Shown one piece after another: positions 43,957 to 52,236 of a stretch of 64,000 nucleotides of DNA (within the stretch, counting starts at the first letter, position 1; every line of letters begins with the position of its first letter). The stretch spans positions 1,518,001-1,582,000 of the forward strand of contig NZ_JAPNJW010000001.1 of NCBI RefSeq assembly GCF_026626745.1, written 5' to 3'. This DNA comes from Nannocystis sp. RBIL2 (lineage in GTDB: Bacteria; Myxococcota_A; Polyangia; Nannocystales; Nannocystaceae). A program made the position numbers and the translations under genes. The notes under the pieces are model-generated. The model was not told the origin of the DNA, ran no database searches, and saw nothing but the letters and a program-made list of their open reading frames with translations.

Positions 43957-44660
43957 GCGGACGAAGGCCGGGCCTTTGGGCCAGGTGATGCGACGGATCG
44001 GCGACTCGAGTTCGCCGCGTCACGATCCGTCGCGACTTCGGGGCGACGGTGGAGGGCGATGTCGGTGTGGCCGGTGCCGACGCGGAGGTTGCGGATCGAG
44101 ATGCGCTCCAATCAGGACGACGCTGATGGCGCCCACGCCCTCATCCGCGGCCGCAAGACTCCGACTCGTCCACAACGTTCAGCGCGCCCGGGAACGCCTC
44201 GTTGACGCAGCCATCGTCTTCATTGCGTTCGACCTCGTCTTCAAATTCGGCGTGATGGTTCCGGTCATGCTGGTGCGGGCCCATGCATCCGTGCGCGCTG
44301 TCACCGAAGTCGACGAGCCCCGCGGCGACGGCCGCCGACTCGACATCCGCCGCCGGCCCACGATGGCCGAGACGCCGTGCTCGACCTCAAGCGCGATCTG
44401 GGCCGAGAACCCGCGCAGCAGCGAGGCGGCGACGCCGACGAAGCGCGCGCGGCGGGGCCTGCTCGAGCGTGAGCGTGGAGGTGCCGGCCCTGGCGTCGTG
44501 CTCGCCACGGGCGCGCACGATCGGCGTGGTCGCGGCCGTGGGCGTCGACCAGCGCGGCGGAGGTCGTTCACCGCGCTGTTCGCCCACGTCGCCCCCGTGC
44601 CCGCGCAGCCGCGACGAGTGAGACCCCGAAGCCGGGGCATTCGCAGTACGCTCGCCCGCG
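43957..44660. other. Gene-poor stretch
   Basis: No convincing gene on either strand. Short protein-like snatches occur on the minus strand (IRNLRVGTGHTDIALHRRPE near 44060-44110; AEFEDEVERNEDDGCVNEAF near 44200-44260) without a continuous frame. This suggests decayed genes. Confidence 0.45.
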
Positions 44661-45560
44661 ATGGCCGAACGCAGCAAGCAGACGCGGGCGAGCGCGCGGA
44701 CCTTCGCGCTGGTCGCCGGCGCCGCGCGCACGGCGGTGGTATTTCGTCGCGGGCCGAGCAAGCAGGTGCAGATGCTGCGCTGGGACCTCGCGCGCGACGT
44801 GGTCACGCCGGGCCAGTGGCTCTCGGGTCGCATCTACGACGAGCGCTGCGGCATCTCGCCCGACGGCCGGCTGGTCGTCTACTTCGCGGGCAAGTTCAAG
44901 ACCAAGATAGCGACCTTCACGGCCGTCAGCCGCCCGCCGTACTTCACCGCGCTGGCCCTGTGGCCCGACGGCAGCACCTGGGGCGGCGGCGGTTTTTTTG
45001 AAGGCAACCGCAGGCTGATCCTCAACTATGGCCGGGTGATCACCGAGCTCCATGACCACAGCACGGTCCCGCCCGACTTCGAGATCAGTCACATCACGGA
45101 GTATCGCGCACGGCGCGGCGCGAACACCCCCGAGTCGTCGCAGGGCTGGACGCTGACAAATCGCGGCGTCGACGGCGTGCCCGGCCCGGATTCGACGATG
45201 CGCGTCGTGTTCGCCGAGCCGTGGACCTTCGAGAAGCAAAACCCGGTGCATCGGCGCTTGACCCTCGAGCGCAGCTGGCTCGGCATGTTCGAGGTCAACG
45301 GCCCGGGCAGCGTCTGCAGCTATCGCCTGGTCGAGCGCAGCGGCGCAATCGAGCGGTCGTCCGAGGCGCTGGGTCAGCTCGACTGGGCCGACTGGGACCA
45401 CGACGGCTCGCTCCTGTTCGGCGCCGACGGCTGCCTGTTTCGCCGCTCGATGGTCGCCACGCGCACCGGCGGCCGGCCGTCCGCCGCGCGCATCGCCGAC
45501 CTGCGCGCCAGCGTGTTCATCAACGTCTTGCCGCCCGACAGCGCGCGCGAGTGGCCATAA
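44661..45560 (+). CDS. Hypothetical protein, probably beta-propeller-like
   Basis: The 299-aa protein (MAERSKQTRASARTFALVAG at the start) has no signal peptide. It has recurring blade-like segments (GISPDGRLVVYFAGKF, DWADWDHDGSLLFGADGCLF). The composition and a sensible end indicate a real gene. I do not recognise a family; the repeat look suggests an incomplete propeller or a WD40-like fold. Confidence 0.7.
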   Translation: MAERSKQTRASARTFALVAGAARTAVVFRRGPSKQVQMLRWDLARDVVTPGQWLSGRIYDERCGISPDGRLVVYFAGKFKTKIATFTAVSRPPYFTALALWPDGSTWGGGGFFEGNRRLILNYGRVITELHDHSTVPPDFEISHITEYRARRGANTPESSQGWTLTNRGVDGVPGPDSTMRVVFAEPWTFEKQNPVHRRLTLERSWLGMFEVNGPGSVCSYRLVERSGAIERSSEALGQLDWADWDHDGSLLFGADGCLFRRSMVATRTGGRPSAARIADLRASVFINVLPPDSAREWP

Positions 45561-45714
45561 AACGGGCGCCTGATGATAGTTCCGCACGTCGCACGTGAGC
45601 TCCCCGCGATCACGGGGGGCAAGTGTGTTCATCTCGGGGCCGGTGTCTCGGGCTGGTGCTCGCGCGCGTGGGGCTGCTCGACCGCGTGCCACTTGTGCTG
45701 CGGCGAGGTCCCCA

Positions 45715-45816
45715 TCACCGACACGGACGCAGCGCCGCGAACGTGGCCAGCTCGCGCCCCCGCCCAGGCCGCGCGCGACCGGATGCCGCATCGGGTGGTG
45801 TCGCTTCGGTGCTCAT
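45715..45816 (-). pseudogene. Second, truncated copy of the 46307-46882 gene start
   Basis: The minus frame reads MSTEATPPDAASGRARPGRG followed by RELATFAALRPCR and a stop. It mirrors MNTAATPSEAETGRARPSRG and RELATFAALL of the intact gene at 46882. DNA similarity runs through 45708-45895 against 46768-46945. It is part of a decayed tandem duplication. Confidence 0.7.
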
Positions 45817-45845
45817 CCGGACAACGGTACCAGGCCTCGCGGCCA

Positions 45846-46310
45846 TCAGCGCCTCCGGCCCACCCACAGCGCGAGGCCGAGCGAGGGCAAGGCCAGCAGA
45901 TCGCTCGGATCACGCACCAGCGCGACAGGCCCGTGCGCCGGCAGCCCCCTGCCCAGCGCCAGCGCCAGCCCCGCGTCGAGCGGGAGCCGCACCAGCCCCA
46001 TGGCCCACGCCACGGCGATGTTCGCCGGAGGCCAGGTCTTGGCCAGCGCAAAGACCAGGCCCGTGAGCACCGCCAGCGCCCGCAGCCTCCGCGGCGAGGG
46101 CCCGCGGTAGCGCCCCGCCTGGCGCAGCCCAAGCTCGATCCATGCGTCGAGCAGCAGCGGCGTGAAGATCAGCCCGGCGAAATCGGACAGCTTGCCCGTC
46201 GCAAAGCCTGGGTACACACGCTTCGCCCAGTGATCGTTGAGCAGCAACACCGCGACCGAGGCGAGCGCCGCGGGATGCAGCAACCCCTCGCCCGCTCGCC
46301 CCAGCCTCAC
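45846..46310 (-). CDS. Integral membrane protein (gene A of a duplicated pair)
   Basis: The 154-aa protein has three to four hydrophobic helices (LASVAVLLLNDHWAKRV, DFAGLIFTPLLLDAWIELGL, ALAVLTGLVFALAKTW, NIAVAWAMGLVRLPL). It ends [12 protein letters not shown]. The start overlaps the stop of the upstream gene by 4 bp (ATGA type). The family is not recognised by name. A second copy of its C-terminal tail survives at 46898-46940. Confidence 0.75.
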   Translation of the reverse strand: MRLGRAGEGLLHPAALASVAVLLLNDHWAKRVYPGFATGKLSDFAGLIFTPLLLDAWIELGLRQAGRYRGPSPRRLRALAVLTGLVFALAKTWPPANIAVAWAMGLVRLPLDAGLALALGRGLPAHGPVALVRDPSDLLALPSLGLALWVGRRR

Positions 46311-46882
46311 GGCGTGGGATCCACGCGCACCGTGATCCCCGCCCCCGGAGGCACATCAGTGCCGTCGCCCCTCAGCGACGCAGACACCGTCGGCTCGACA
46401 CGTACTGTGCCGCCGACCCCCTCGGCGCTCAGCGTGAAGCGCAGCTCGCAGGGACCTTCCGGTGGACACTTGGGCGAGTAAACCGTGGTGCTCACGGACA
46501 CCTGATCGGTGGTCCCCGTGGACGGCGCCGGCGGATCGGCGGCTTGCCCCGCCGGCGACTGGAGCGACAGGCGTACCTGCCCCGCGCCGCCTGCTGTCGG
46601 CGTTTTTGTCGTCACGCGGACCGTCACCATCCAGTCGGAGATCGACTCACCCGGCGCCGTCGCATGCGCCACCGCAACCACGATGTTCGCCGACTTGCTC
46701 GACGATGGCGCCACCTCCATCGGCGCCCCGGTGGCCGATGAATTCAGGTACCAGCGCGGCTTCGATGTCGCCATGACCGACACGGAGGCGACCAGCAGCG
46801 CCGCGAACGTGGCCAGCTCGCGTCCCCTCGAAGGCCGCGCACGGCCAGTCTCCGCTTCGGACGGTGTTGCTGCGGTGTTCAT
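46307..46882 (-). CDS. Single-pass exported protein (gene B of a duplicated pair)
   Basis: The 191-aa protein has a short cytoplasmic start, one hydrophobic segment (LATFAALLVASVSVMA) and a beta-rich outer domain (SANIVVAVAHATAPGESISD, GQVRLSLQSPAGQAADPPAP, CPPEGPCELRFTLSAEGVGG) with one probable disulfide. It is co-transcribed with gene A. The function is unknown. Confidence 0.7.
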   Translation of the reverse strand: MNTAATPSEAETGRARPSRGRELATFAALLVASVSVMATSKPRWYLNSSATGAPMEVAPSSSKSANIVVAVAHATAPGESISDWMVTVRVTTKTPTAGGAGQVRLSLQSPAGQAADPPAPSTGTTDQVSVSTTVYSPKCPPEGPCELRFTLSAEGVGGTVRVEPTVSASLRGDGTDVPPGAGITVRVDPTP

Positions 46883-46897
46883 CTCGGCAACAATACC

Positions 46898-47047
46898 TCA
46901 GCGCCTCCGGCCCACCCACAGCGCGAGTCCGAGCGAGTGCTTGATGTCGGCCTCGTCGGCACCGACGATCTGGAAGGTCTGCTCCTCACCAGTGTCGTTA
47001 CTGCTGAGCTTCACCGTTGCGCCGAACTGGATCTTACTCCCGGACAT
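46898..47047 (-). pseudogene. Chimeric ORF: GreA C-terminal fragment fused to the tail of gene A
   Basis: The 49-codon frame reads [36 protein letters not shown], then [13 protein letters not shown]. The first ~38 residues match the GreA/GreB C-terminal domain (VxFGATVxLxxxDTGEExTYQIVGxDEADxK). The last 12 are identical to the end of the membrane protein encoded at 45846-46310. The GreA coiled coil is absent, and a stop lies just upstream in frame. The junction marks the edge of the A-B duplication. Confidence 0.75.
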
Positions 47048-47288
47048 GAGCCAGCCTTAGCAGGCTTCGAGCGTCGCCTCAACCCGCCAGCGCTCGCTCG
47101 CGGGCGTTGTGCTCCTGAATCTCGCGCCGCTTCTGCGGGGCGGCGTCGCGCTCGGCCCCGACGTGATCACTCGTGCCCGTCGCAGAAGACAGCGCGTCCG
47201 TCGAGGTCGAGGAACACGCCCGTCCGCGGGTCGGCTCTGGGGACGCGCGGGGCTGGTCGCCGCCCCGTCGCGGGCGTTAGGATGCTTC

Positions 47289-48386
47289 ATGGATCTGCAG
47301 GGACTGCTCGACCGCCAGCCAGAGCTCGCCGCGCTGTTCGCCCCACCCGCGGAACCGGGGGCGGTCGCTGCGTTGCAGCGGGAGCTCGGGCTCGCTGTCC
47401 CCGACGCCTTCCATGCGCTGTACGGGCTCGCCGATGGGTCCGTCGGTTGCGAGTCGCTGTACGCCGCGCGCCACTTGCTGGCCGACGACGGGCTCGTGCT
47501 GCACTCGCTCGCGGAGGTGCGAGGCTGGAAGCGATTCTGGGACGACCTGGCACGCGATTTCGCTGCGCTCGACGAGGCCGAGCGGCAACTCGTGTTTCAC
47601 CACGCGTTCTGGCACCCCGACTGGATACCGCTGGCGCAGAGCGGGATGGACGACGTGTATGCGCTCGCCACGACGCCCTGCTTCGGCGGCCCGGCGCACC
47701 AGGTCGTGCGCTTCAACACCAAGGGCGACACTTGCTGGGAGGTCGTCAGCCCGTCGCTCGCGGCCTTCGTCGGGCTGCTCGCCACGCTCCTCGAGCGCGG
47801 CGAGCCGGGCCTGCCCTCGTGGAAGCTCGCGCAGCTGTCGCCGTACGCGCGGCGCATCGAGCTACTCCCGATCACCGTGGACCGGTTCGAGCGCGAGGGC
47901 GTGCTCCTGGCCGACGTCGCCTGTCCGCCGCCACGCCCGCCGACGCCCTCGCTCGGAGCGCTGGCGAGACGGGCGGCCGAGGAGCACGGCGTCGACGAGG
48001 CCGCCTTGATCGAGCGAGTCACCGCCGCGGCCCGCCGTGCGATCCCGATCGTGTTCGGCGAGGGTCGTCGGGTGGAGGCCGGCTTCGAGGACGAGACCGG
48101 CGAGCTGCGATTGTGGTGCGTGGTGACCGTCACCGACGATCTGCAGCGCCCGGGGCTCGAGATCGACGTCGCGGCCGCGAGCGAGGTGCTCGGTCCGCTC
48201 GATGTCGGCGACGAGCTGTCACTGGTGGTCCCGTTCCGTGACGATCCGACCGAGGAGGCGGCGGCCGCGGAGCAGTCCCGGACGTATGGCGCGCTGCTGG
48301 CGTGGGATGACGACTGGGCGCGGCGGCTCGACGAGTGGCGCGCCACCTACCGCGAGCTCGTCGCCGGGGCGCTGCGACAGCCCTGA
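47289..48386 (+). CDS. SUKH (SMI1/KNR4) domain fused to a NusA N-terminal-like domain
   Basis: The 365-aa protein has a typical SUKH domain at residues 1-180 (VPDAFHALYGLADGSVGCES, DWIPLAQSGMDDVYALATTP, GDTCWEVVSPSLAAFVGLLA). A Pro-rich linker (PPPRPPTPS) leads to a second domain at about 220-345: EEHGVDEAALIERVTAAARR, VEAGFEDETGELRLWCVVTV, LEIDVAAASEVLGPLDVGDE. This order matches the NusA N-terminal domain (LExALxxAxKK...VxVxIDxxTGxxxxxxxxxVVDEVxxPxxEIxLxxA...xVGDxV). The NusA S1, KH and AR2 parts are missing. SUKH domains often neutralise toxins; the NusA NTD contacts RNA polymerase. The combination is new to me. The GreA fragment lies 241 bp upstream on the other strand. Confidence 0.75.
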   Translation: MDLQGLLDRQPELAALFAPPAEPGAVAALQRELGLAVPDAFHALYGLADGSVGCESLYAARHLLADDGLVLHSLAEVRGWKRFWDDLARDFAALDEAERQLVFHHAFWHPDWIPLAQSGMDDVYALATTPCFGGPAHQVVRFNTKGDTCWEVVSPSLAAFVGLLATLLERGEPGLPSWKLAQLSPYARRIELLPITVDRFEREGVLLADVACPPPRPPTPSLGALARRAAEEHGVDEAALIERVTAAARRAIPIVFGEGRRVEAGFEDETGELRLWCVVTVTDDLQRPGLEIDVAAASEVLGPLDVGDELSLVVPFRDDPTEEAAAAEQSRTYGALLAWDDDWARRLDEWRATYRELVAGALRQP

Positions 48387-48828
48387 CGAGGGAGTCGATG
48401 CCAGCTGGGTCAGCCACTGCAGCGTGATGCGGCATCAACCCATGGGATACCTGCTGTCAGTCCCGCGAGCTGCCGGCGCACGAGCGCCCGCAGGTGCGTC
48501 GCCCGCAGTCTACCAGCGACCCCGGGCCTGCGGCTCGGCGTTCCACCCGACCTGCTTCCCACCTGTCTCGGCGGCCGCTTTCGGCCCCGAGGGCTGGGTC
48601 CGGCGGTGGGGCCAGGCTGGCACCCGAGCCCGGATGCGCGGCCAACACGATCTCCCGGTGGCCCCGACGCCGCGTTCGTCCCTTCCCACCACACCGCAAA
48701 CTCTGCCATCCTCGGGCGATGAGGCGCTCGCCGATTGTCCTCGCCGCCCTCGCCGGGGCGGACCGCACGGTCCCGCGACCGGGCGCCGACGCGGAAGCGC
48801 CGGCGCCGGTGGGAGGGGTAAAGGAGCG
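48387..48828. other. Spacer with interspersed repeat copy C
   Basis: No reliable gene. Bases 48628-48655 are a diverged copy of the repeat found at 20619 and 33005 (shared CCCGGATGCGCGGC). A frame from 48719 (MRRSPIVLAALAGADRTVPR) looks like a signal-peptide start that is out of phase with the next gene. Confidence 0.45.
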
Positions 48829-49260
48829 ATGCGGCACCTGTACAAATGTGGCGACGGCGTGTGCCATTGCTTTCAATGGGGCCTCGACGCCCGCCTGAAC
48901 GCTCTGGGGTTTCCCCGGTCGGACGACCCGGAGGGCGAGGCGCGAGACGAGGTGGCGCGTGCCCGCCAGCGGGAAGAGCTCATCTATCTCTTCTCCGGCC
49001 GCTGGGAGCTGCGAGAGGAAGCTGCAGCTCTGCCGCAGGAGGTCCTGCAATCATTGCAGGAGCAGGCGCTCAAGAATACGCAGACATATTGGCCTTCGCT
49101 CGATCCGGCCGCGTTGGCGACGCGAATCCTGTCGGTGAGCACGATCGAAGGTCGGGTGTCCGCCGTCGTCGAGGTCTGGGACGGCGAGCGCCAGCTCCAC
49201 AAGACCTACTTGGACGTTCCGCCGCGCCCCCCGCGTCGACGCCCCTCGTGGTGGTTGTGA
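48829..49260 (+). CDS. Hypothetical protein
   Basis: The 143-aa product starts MRHLYKCGDGVCHCFQWGLD from an ATG with AAAGGAG about 3 nt upstream. It has an early cysteine/histidine cluster (C7, C12, H13, C14), a charged helical middle (EARDEVARARQREELIYLFS) and a beta C-terminus (RVSAVVEVWDGERQLHKTYL). No family is recognised. A possible lost signal peptide lies upstream in another frame. Confidence 0.55.
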   Translation: MRHLYKCGDGVCHCFQWGLDARLNALGFPRSDDPEGEARDEVARARQREELIYLFSGRWELREEAAALPQEVLQSLQEQALKNTQTYWPSLDPAALATRILSVSTIEGRVSAVVEVWDGERQLHKTYLDVPPRPPRRRPSWWL

Positions 49261-49362
49261 CCGGCCGCGACGTCGCTCCCGTCGTCGCACGCGCCCAGAG
49301 CGAGCGAGAGCGCCGACGAGCGCGAATCGCCGTCGCCACCTCGCGGATGGCGACGGCGATGC

Positions 49363-51045
49363 TCAGGGCAGGCGCGCGAGGACGGCGGTGGCGATCGCGG
49401 TGAGCCGTGCGGGGCCGTCGTCGTGGCCGTGGAGGGCGGTGCGGGCCAGGCGGCCGATGACCTTGAACTCGTGCTTGCCGGGCGGGTCCTCGAGCAGTTC
49501 GTTGGCCAGGGCGAGGGCCCTGGTGTGCTCGCCGTCGCGGGTGAGGCCGTCGGCGACGAGGGCGCTGCGGTACGGCCAGGCCGCGAGGTCGACGACGCCG
49601 AGGCGGTCCTCGTCGGCCTCGCGGGCGCGGCCGGGGATGAACGAGACGACCTCGCGGGCGAGCTTGTAGTCGTGGCCGAGCAGCGTCCCCACGGCGCGTT
49701 CGACCTGCTCGACGGCCTCGCGCACGCGCTCGACCTCGCCGGCCTCGCCGAGTCGGAGCAGGAGGGGGAGCAGGAAGGCGAGGTGACCGGTGTCGCGACC
49801 GGCGACGACGGCTTCGACCTCCCTGGCGACGCGCTTCGGGGTCGGCGGAGCGCGGCCGGGGACGACGCGGAAGCTGGTGGCGAACGCCTCGGCGTCGCGG
49901 CGGGCGGCGGCGAGGAGGTCCGCCGAGGCGGCCGCGATGGCCGGCGGACCGCCGCAGCGCTCGGCGGTCCACTCACGGACCCAGCGCTCCACGGGCACGA
50001 TCATGCCCTCCATGTAGTCGTTCTCGGCGCTGGCGCCGTGGGCGAGGATGTCAGCGTGCCAGGCCGGGGGTATGTCGCGGAGGGTGAAGGCGATTCTGGT
50101 GGCGAGGGCACGTCGTGCGTACCCGGGGGCGGTGTCCTCGACCATGGCGAGGGCGCGGACCGGGTCCGCGGAGAGCTCGACTGCGAGGGGGTCGGGCCAG
50201 ATCGCGAACTCCTCGCGGCGGGGGGCGACCCCGACGCGCAGGGCGAGAGCGCGGGCCTGGGCGGCGCGCTCGCTGGCGCGGCGGGGGTCGGGGTCCAGGG
50301 CGGCGTACCAGGCGAGGCGCTCCGCGGCGCGCGCCTGGTCGAGCCGCTCGACGACGGCGTAGCAGCGGTCGTGCTCGCCGGCCCACCACCACAGGTCGTG
50401 GAGGACCTCCGGGATCGCTGCGGCCCAGGCCTGCTCGACGGCCTGGGCGAAGTGTTCGGCGAAGCGCTCGAGGATCGGCTCGTAGACGTGATCGCTGCCC
50501 GGGGCGGGCTCCCCCGCGAGCCAGCCGACGCAGCAACTGACGGCGTCGGCGACGCCGCGGAACCTCGGCAGGCCGGTGACGTCGCGGCGGGTGTCGACGG
50601 CGCGCAGGAGGGCGGTCCACGCGTCGTCGTCGTTGCGATCGAGGCCGCGGATCAGGGCCGCGATCGCGGGCTTCTCGGCGGCCTTCCAGGGCGCGTAGAG
50701 GTCGTCGGTCCAGAGCTGGAGGTGGCGCTCGGGGTCGAGTCGCTGCAGGTGGCGATCGAGGATCGGGACGTGGCGGTCGCCGACCTTGTAGCTGGCGAAC
50801 ATGTCGCCGAGCACGGCGCTGCGGCGGGCGAGGTTCTCGCGGGCGCGGGCGACGGTGGTGAAGCCGGTGAGGGTGGCGCGGCCGCCCCGGCGAGGCATGA
50901 CGTGGAGGTCGTCGGGCTCGAACAGGGCGAGCCAGGCGAGCGGGACGAAGCCGCGGGCGTGGGCGATCTCGGGGAAGCGCGGGGACTTGTCGGCGTGCGA
51001 CGGCCTGGCCGCGTCGACGGCCATGAGGAAGCTGTATGCGGACAA
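49363..51045 (-). CDS. Large soluble helical protein of unknown function
   Basis: A TTG at 51045 gives LSAYSFLMAVDAARPSHADK; an ATG at 51024 is the alternative. The product is about 554-561 aa. The N-terminal region (IAHARGFVPLAWLALFEPDD) resembles small domains found in SUKH-like or DUF7822-like immunity proteins. The rest is alpha-helical with solenoid-like segments (LDQARAAERLAWYAALDPDP, ALANELLEDPPGKHEFKVIG). There is no signal peptide. The codon pattern is strong and the frame real, but the function is unknown. Confidence 0.7.
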   Translation of the reverse strand: MSAYSFLMAVDAARPSHADKSPRFPEIAHARGFVPLAWLALFEPDDLHVMPRRGGRATLTGFTTVARARENLARRSAVLGDMFASYKVGDRHVPILDRHLQRLDPERHLQLWTDDLYAPWKAAEKPAIAALIRGLDRNDDDAWTALLRAVDTRRDVTGLPRFRGVADAVSCCVGWLAGEPAPGSDHVYEPILERFAEHFAQAVEQAWAAAIPEVLHDLWWWAGEHDRCYAVVERLDQARAAERLAWYAALDPDPRRASERAAQARALALRVGVAPRREEFAIWPDPLAVELSADPVRALAMVEDTAPGYARRALATRIAFTLRDIPPAWHADILAHGASAENDYMEGMIVPVERWVREWTAERCGGPPAIAAASADLLAAARRDAEAFATSFRVVPGRAPPTPKRVAREVEAVVAGRDTGHLAFLLPLLLRLGEAGEVERVREAVEQVERAVGTLLGHDYKLAREVVSFIPGRAREADEDRLGVVDLAAWPYRSALVADGLTRDGEHTRALALANELLEDPPGKHEFKVIGRLARTALHGHDDGPARLTAIATAVLARLP

Positions 51046-51578
51046 TCTGCGGCCTTTGCGATGGGGGGCGCAGACGATCGGACGGCAGCCCGCGCGAGTC
51101 AAGCGCACTGGCAGGATGTCCCTTCGGACTGCATCGGCTCATGCGTGATCGAGACAGATGGATGGGTCGACGCTTCGCGCTGCACGACCTCGGCGATGAC
51201 GATGACGACGAGGCGTGAGCGGAGCGCGTGCATGGCTGGCTCGCGCGCTCGAAGCCGGCGCGCCAGCGCCTGAGCAACCTCGCCGCCCACTCGCGCCCGG
51301 ATGCGTGCGGTTCTTCATGCCTGGGGGTCGCCATCGCGCCCAGGGCCGTGCGACCCTTCACCAACCTCTTCTCATCCCCGGACGCCCTCGACCTCCTCCG
51401 ACCCACCCTACCCGCTTCTTCGACTGCATGGCGTTTTCGGCGCCCGTCATCGCTGGCGGGCTCCCAATTACGTTCACTCCAACGCGGTCAGCGTCGTCGG
51501 TCTCGACAGGCTTTGGATTGACTTCTCACCCCACACGCCGTCGCCCGTGAGCAGATCCGTCGAAGTCGAGAGCTCCTT
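51046..51578. other. Spacer without a convincing gene
   Basis: Several overlapping frames exist, none with protein-like composition across its length. One minus frame (51099-51290) includes LRSRLVVIVIAEVVQREAST but has no start signals. Nothing else is seen. Confidence 0.4.
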
Positions 51579-52196
51579 ATGGCGCGTACGTCCAAGACGA
51601 CCAAGTCCCCCTCGCCCCGACGATCCACGCGAACGCTCGAGAGGCTCGCTAATCTCGTTCCCCATCCGCGCTACGGCACCGAAATCGTGCCCTCCGGGCA
51701 GGTCGGTGACGACGACGTGATCCCCGGGCCGCCGGAGTGGTCGAAGGACGTGACCTTCCCGGAGACCGCGATTCCCGCCGACGTCCGCAAGCAGAACTTC
51801 TCGACGATGTCGCATCTGCATTGGTACGTGGACACGCTGCGCGACTGCTGGATGTGCAAACGGCCCTTCCTCTTCTTCGCCCGGGAGCAGCAGTACTGGT
51901 TCGAGACGCTTCGCTTCCGCGTGGAGGCCGACTGCCACGAGTGCGTCGAATGCCGCGCGAGCCTGCGTACCGTCCGGCGGCGACTGAAGCGCTACGGCGA
52001 GCTTGTCGGCAAGCGTGAGCCGACGGACGAAGACATGCTCGCCCTCGCTAGCGACGTCGCGTTTCTGTGGACCCGGGGCCTCCTGCGCGACGAGCAGCGC
52101 CTTCGTCGGATCAGAAACCGCGCGCTTCGCCAGGTACCCGACGGCGCCGCCACCCGCGCGCTCGACGAGCTCGTGGCTTCGCTACCGAAGCCGTAA
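51579..52196 (+). CDS. Zinc-ribbon (zf-trcl type) protein
   Basis: The 205-aa protein contains LRDCWMCKRPFLFFAREQQYW followed by CHECVECRASLRTVRRRL. This matches the probable zinc-ribbon family with the CxxC...FxFxxxEQxxY...CxxCR arrangement. Two CxxC pairs can bind zinc. The basic N-terminus (MARTSKTTKSPSPRRSTRTL) and helical C-terminus could bind nucleic acid (inference). Confidence 0.75.
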   Translation: MARTSKTTKSPSPRRSTRTLERLANLVPHPRYGTEIVPSGQVGDDDVIPGPPEWSKDVTFPETAIPADVRKQNFSTMSHLHWYVDTLRDCWMCKRPFLFFAREQQYWFETLRFRVEADCHECVECRASLRTVRRRLKRYGELVGKREPTDEDMLALASDVAFLWTRGLLRDEQRLRRIRNRALRQVPDGAATRALDELVASLPKP

Positions 52197-52236
52197 GACC
52201 GACGGCGGCGCAGAGGTGGCGCGGCTGGCCCGGGGG

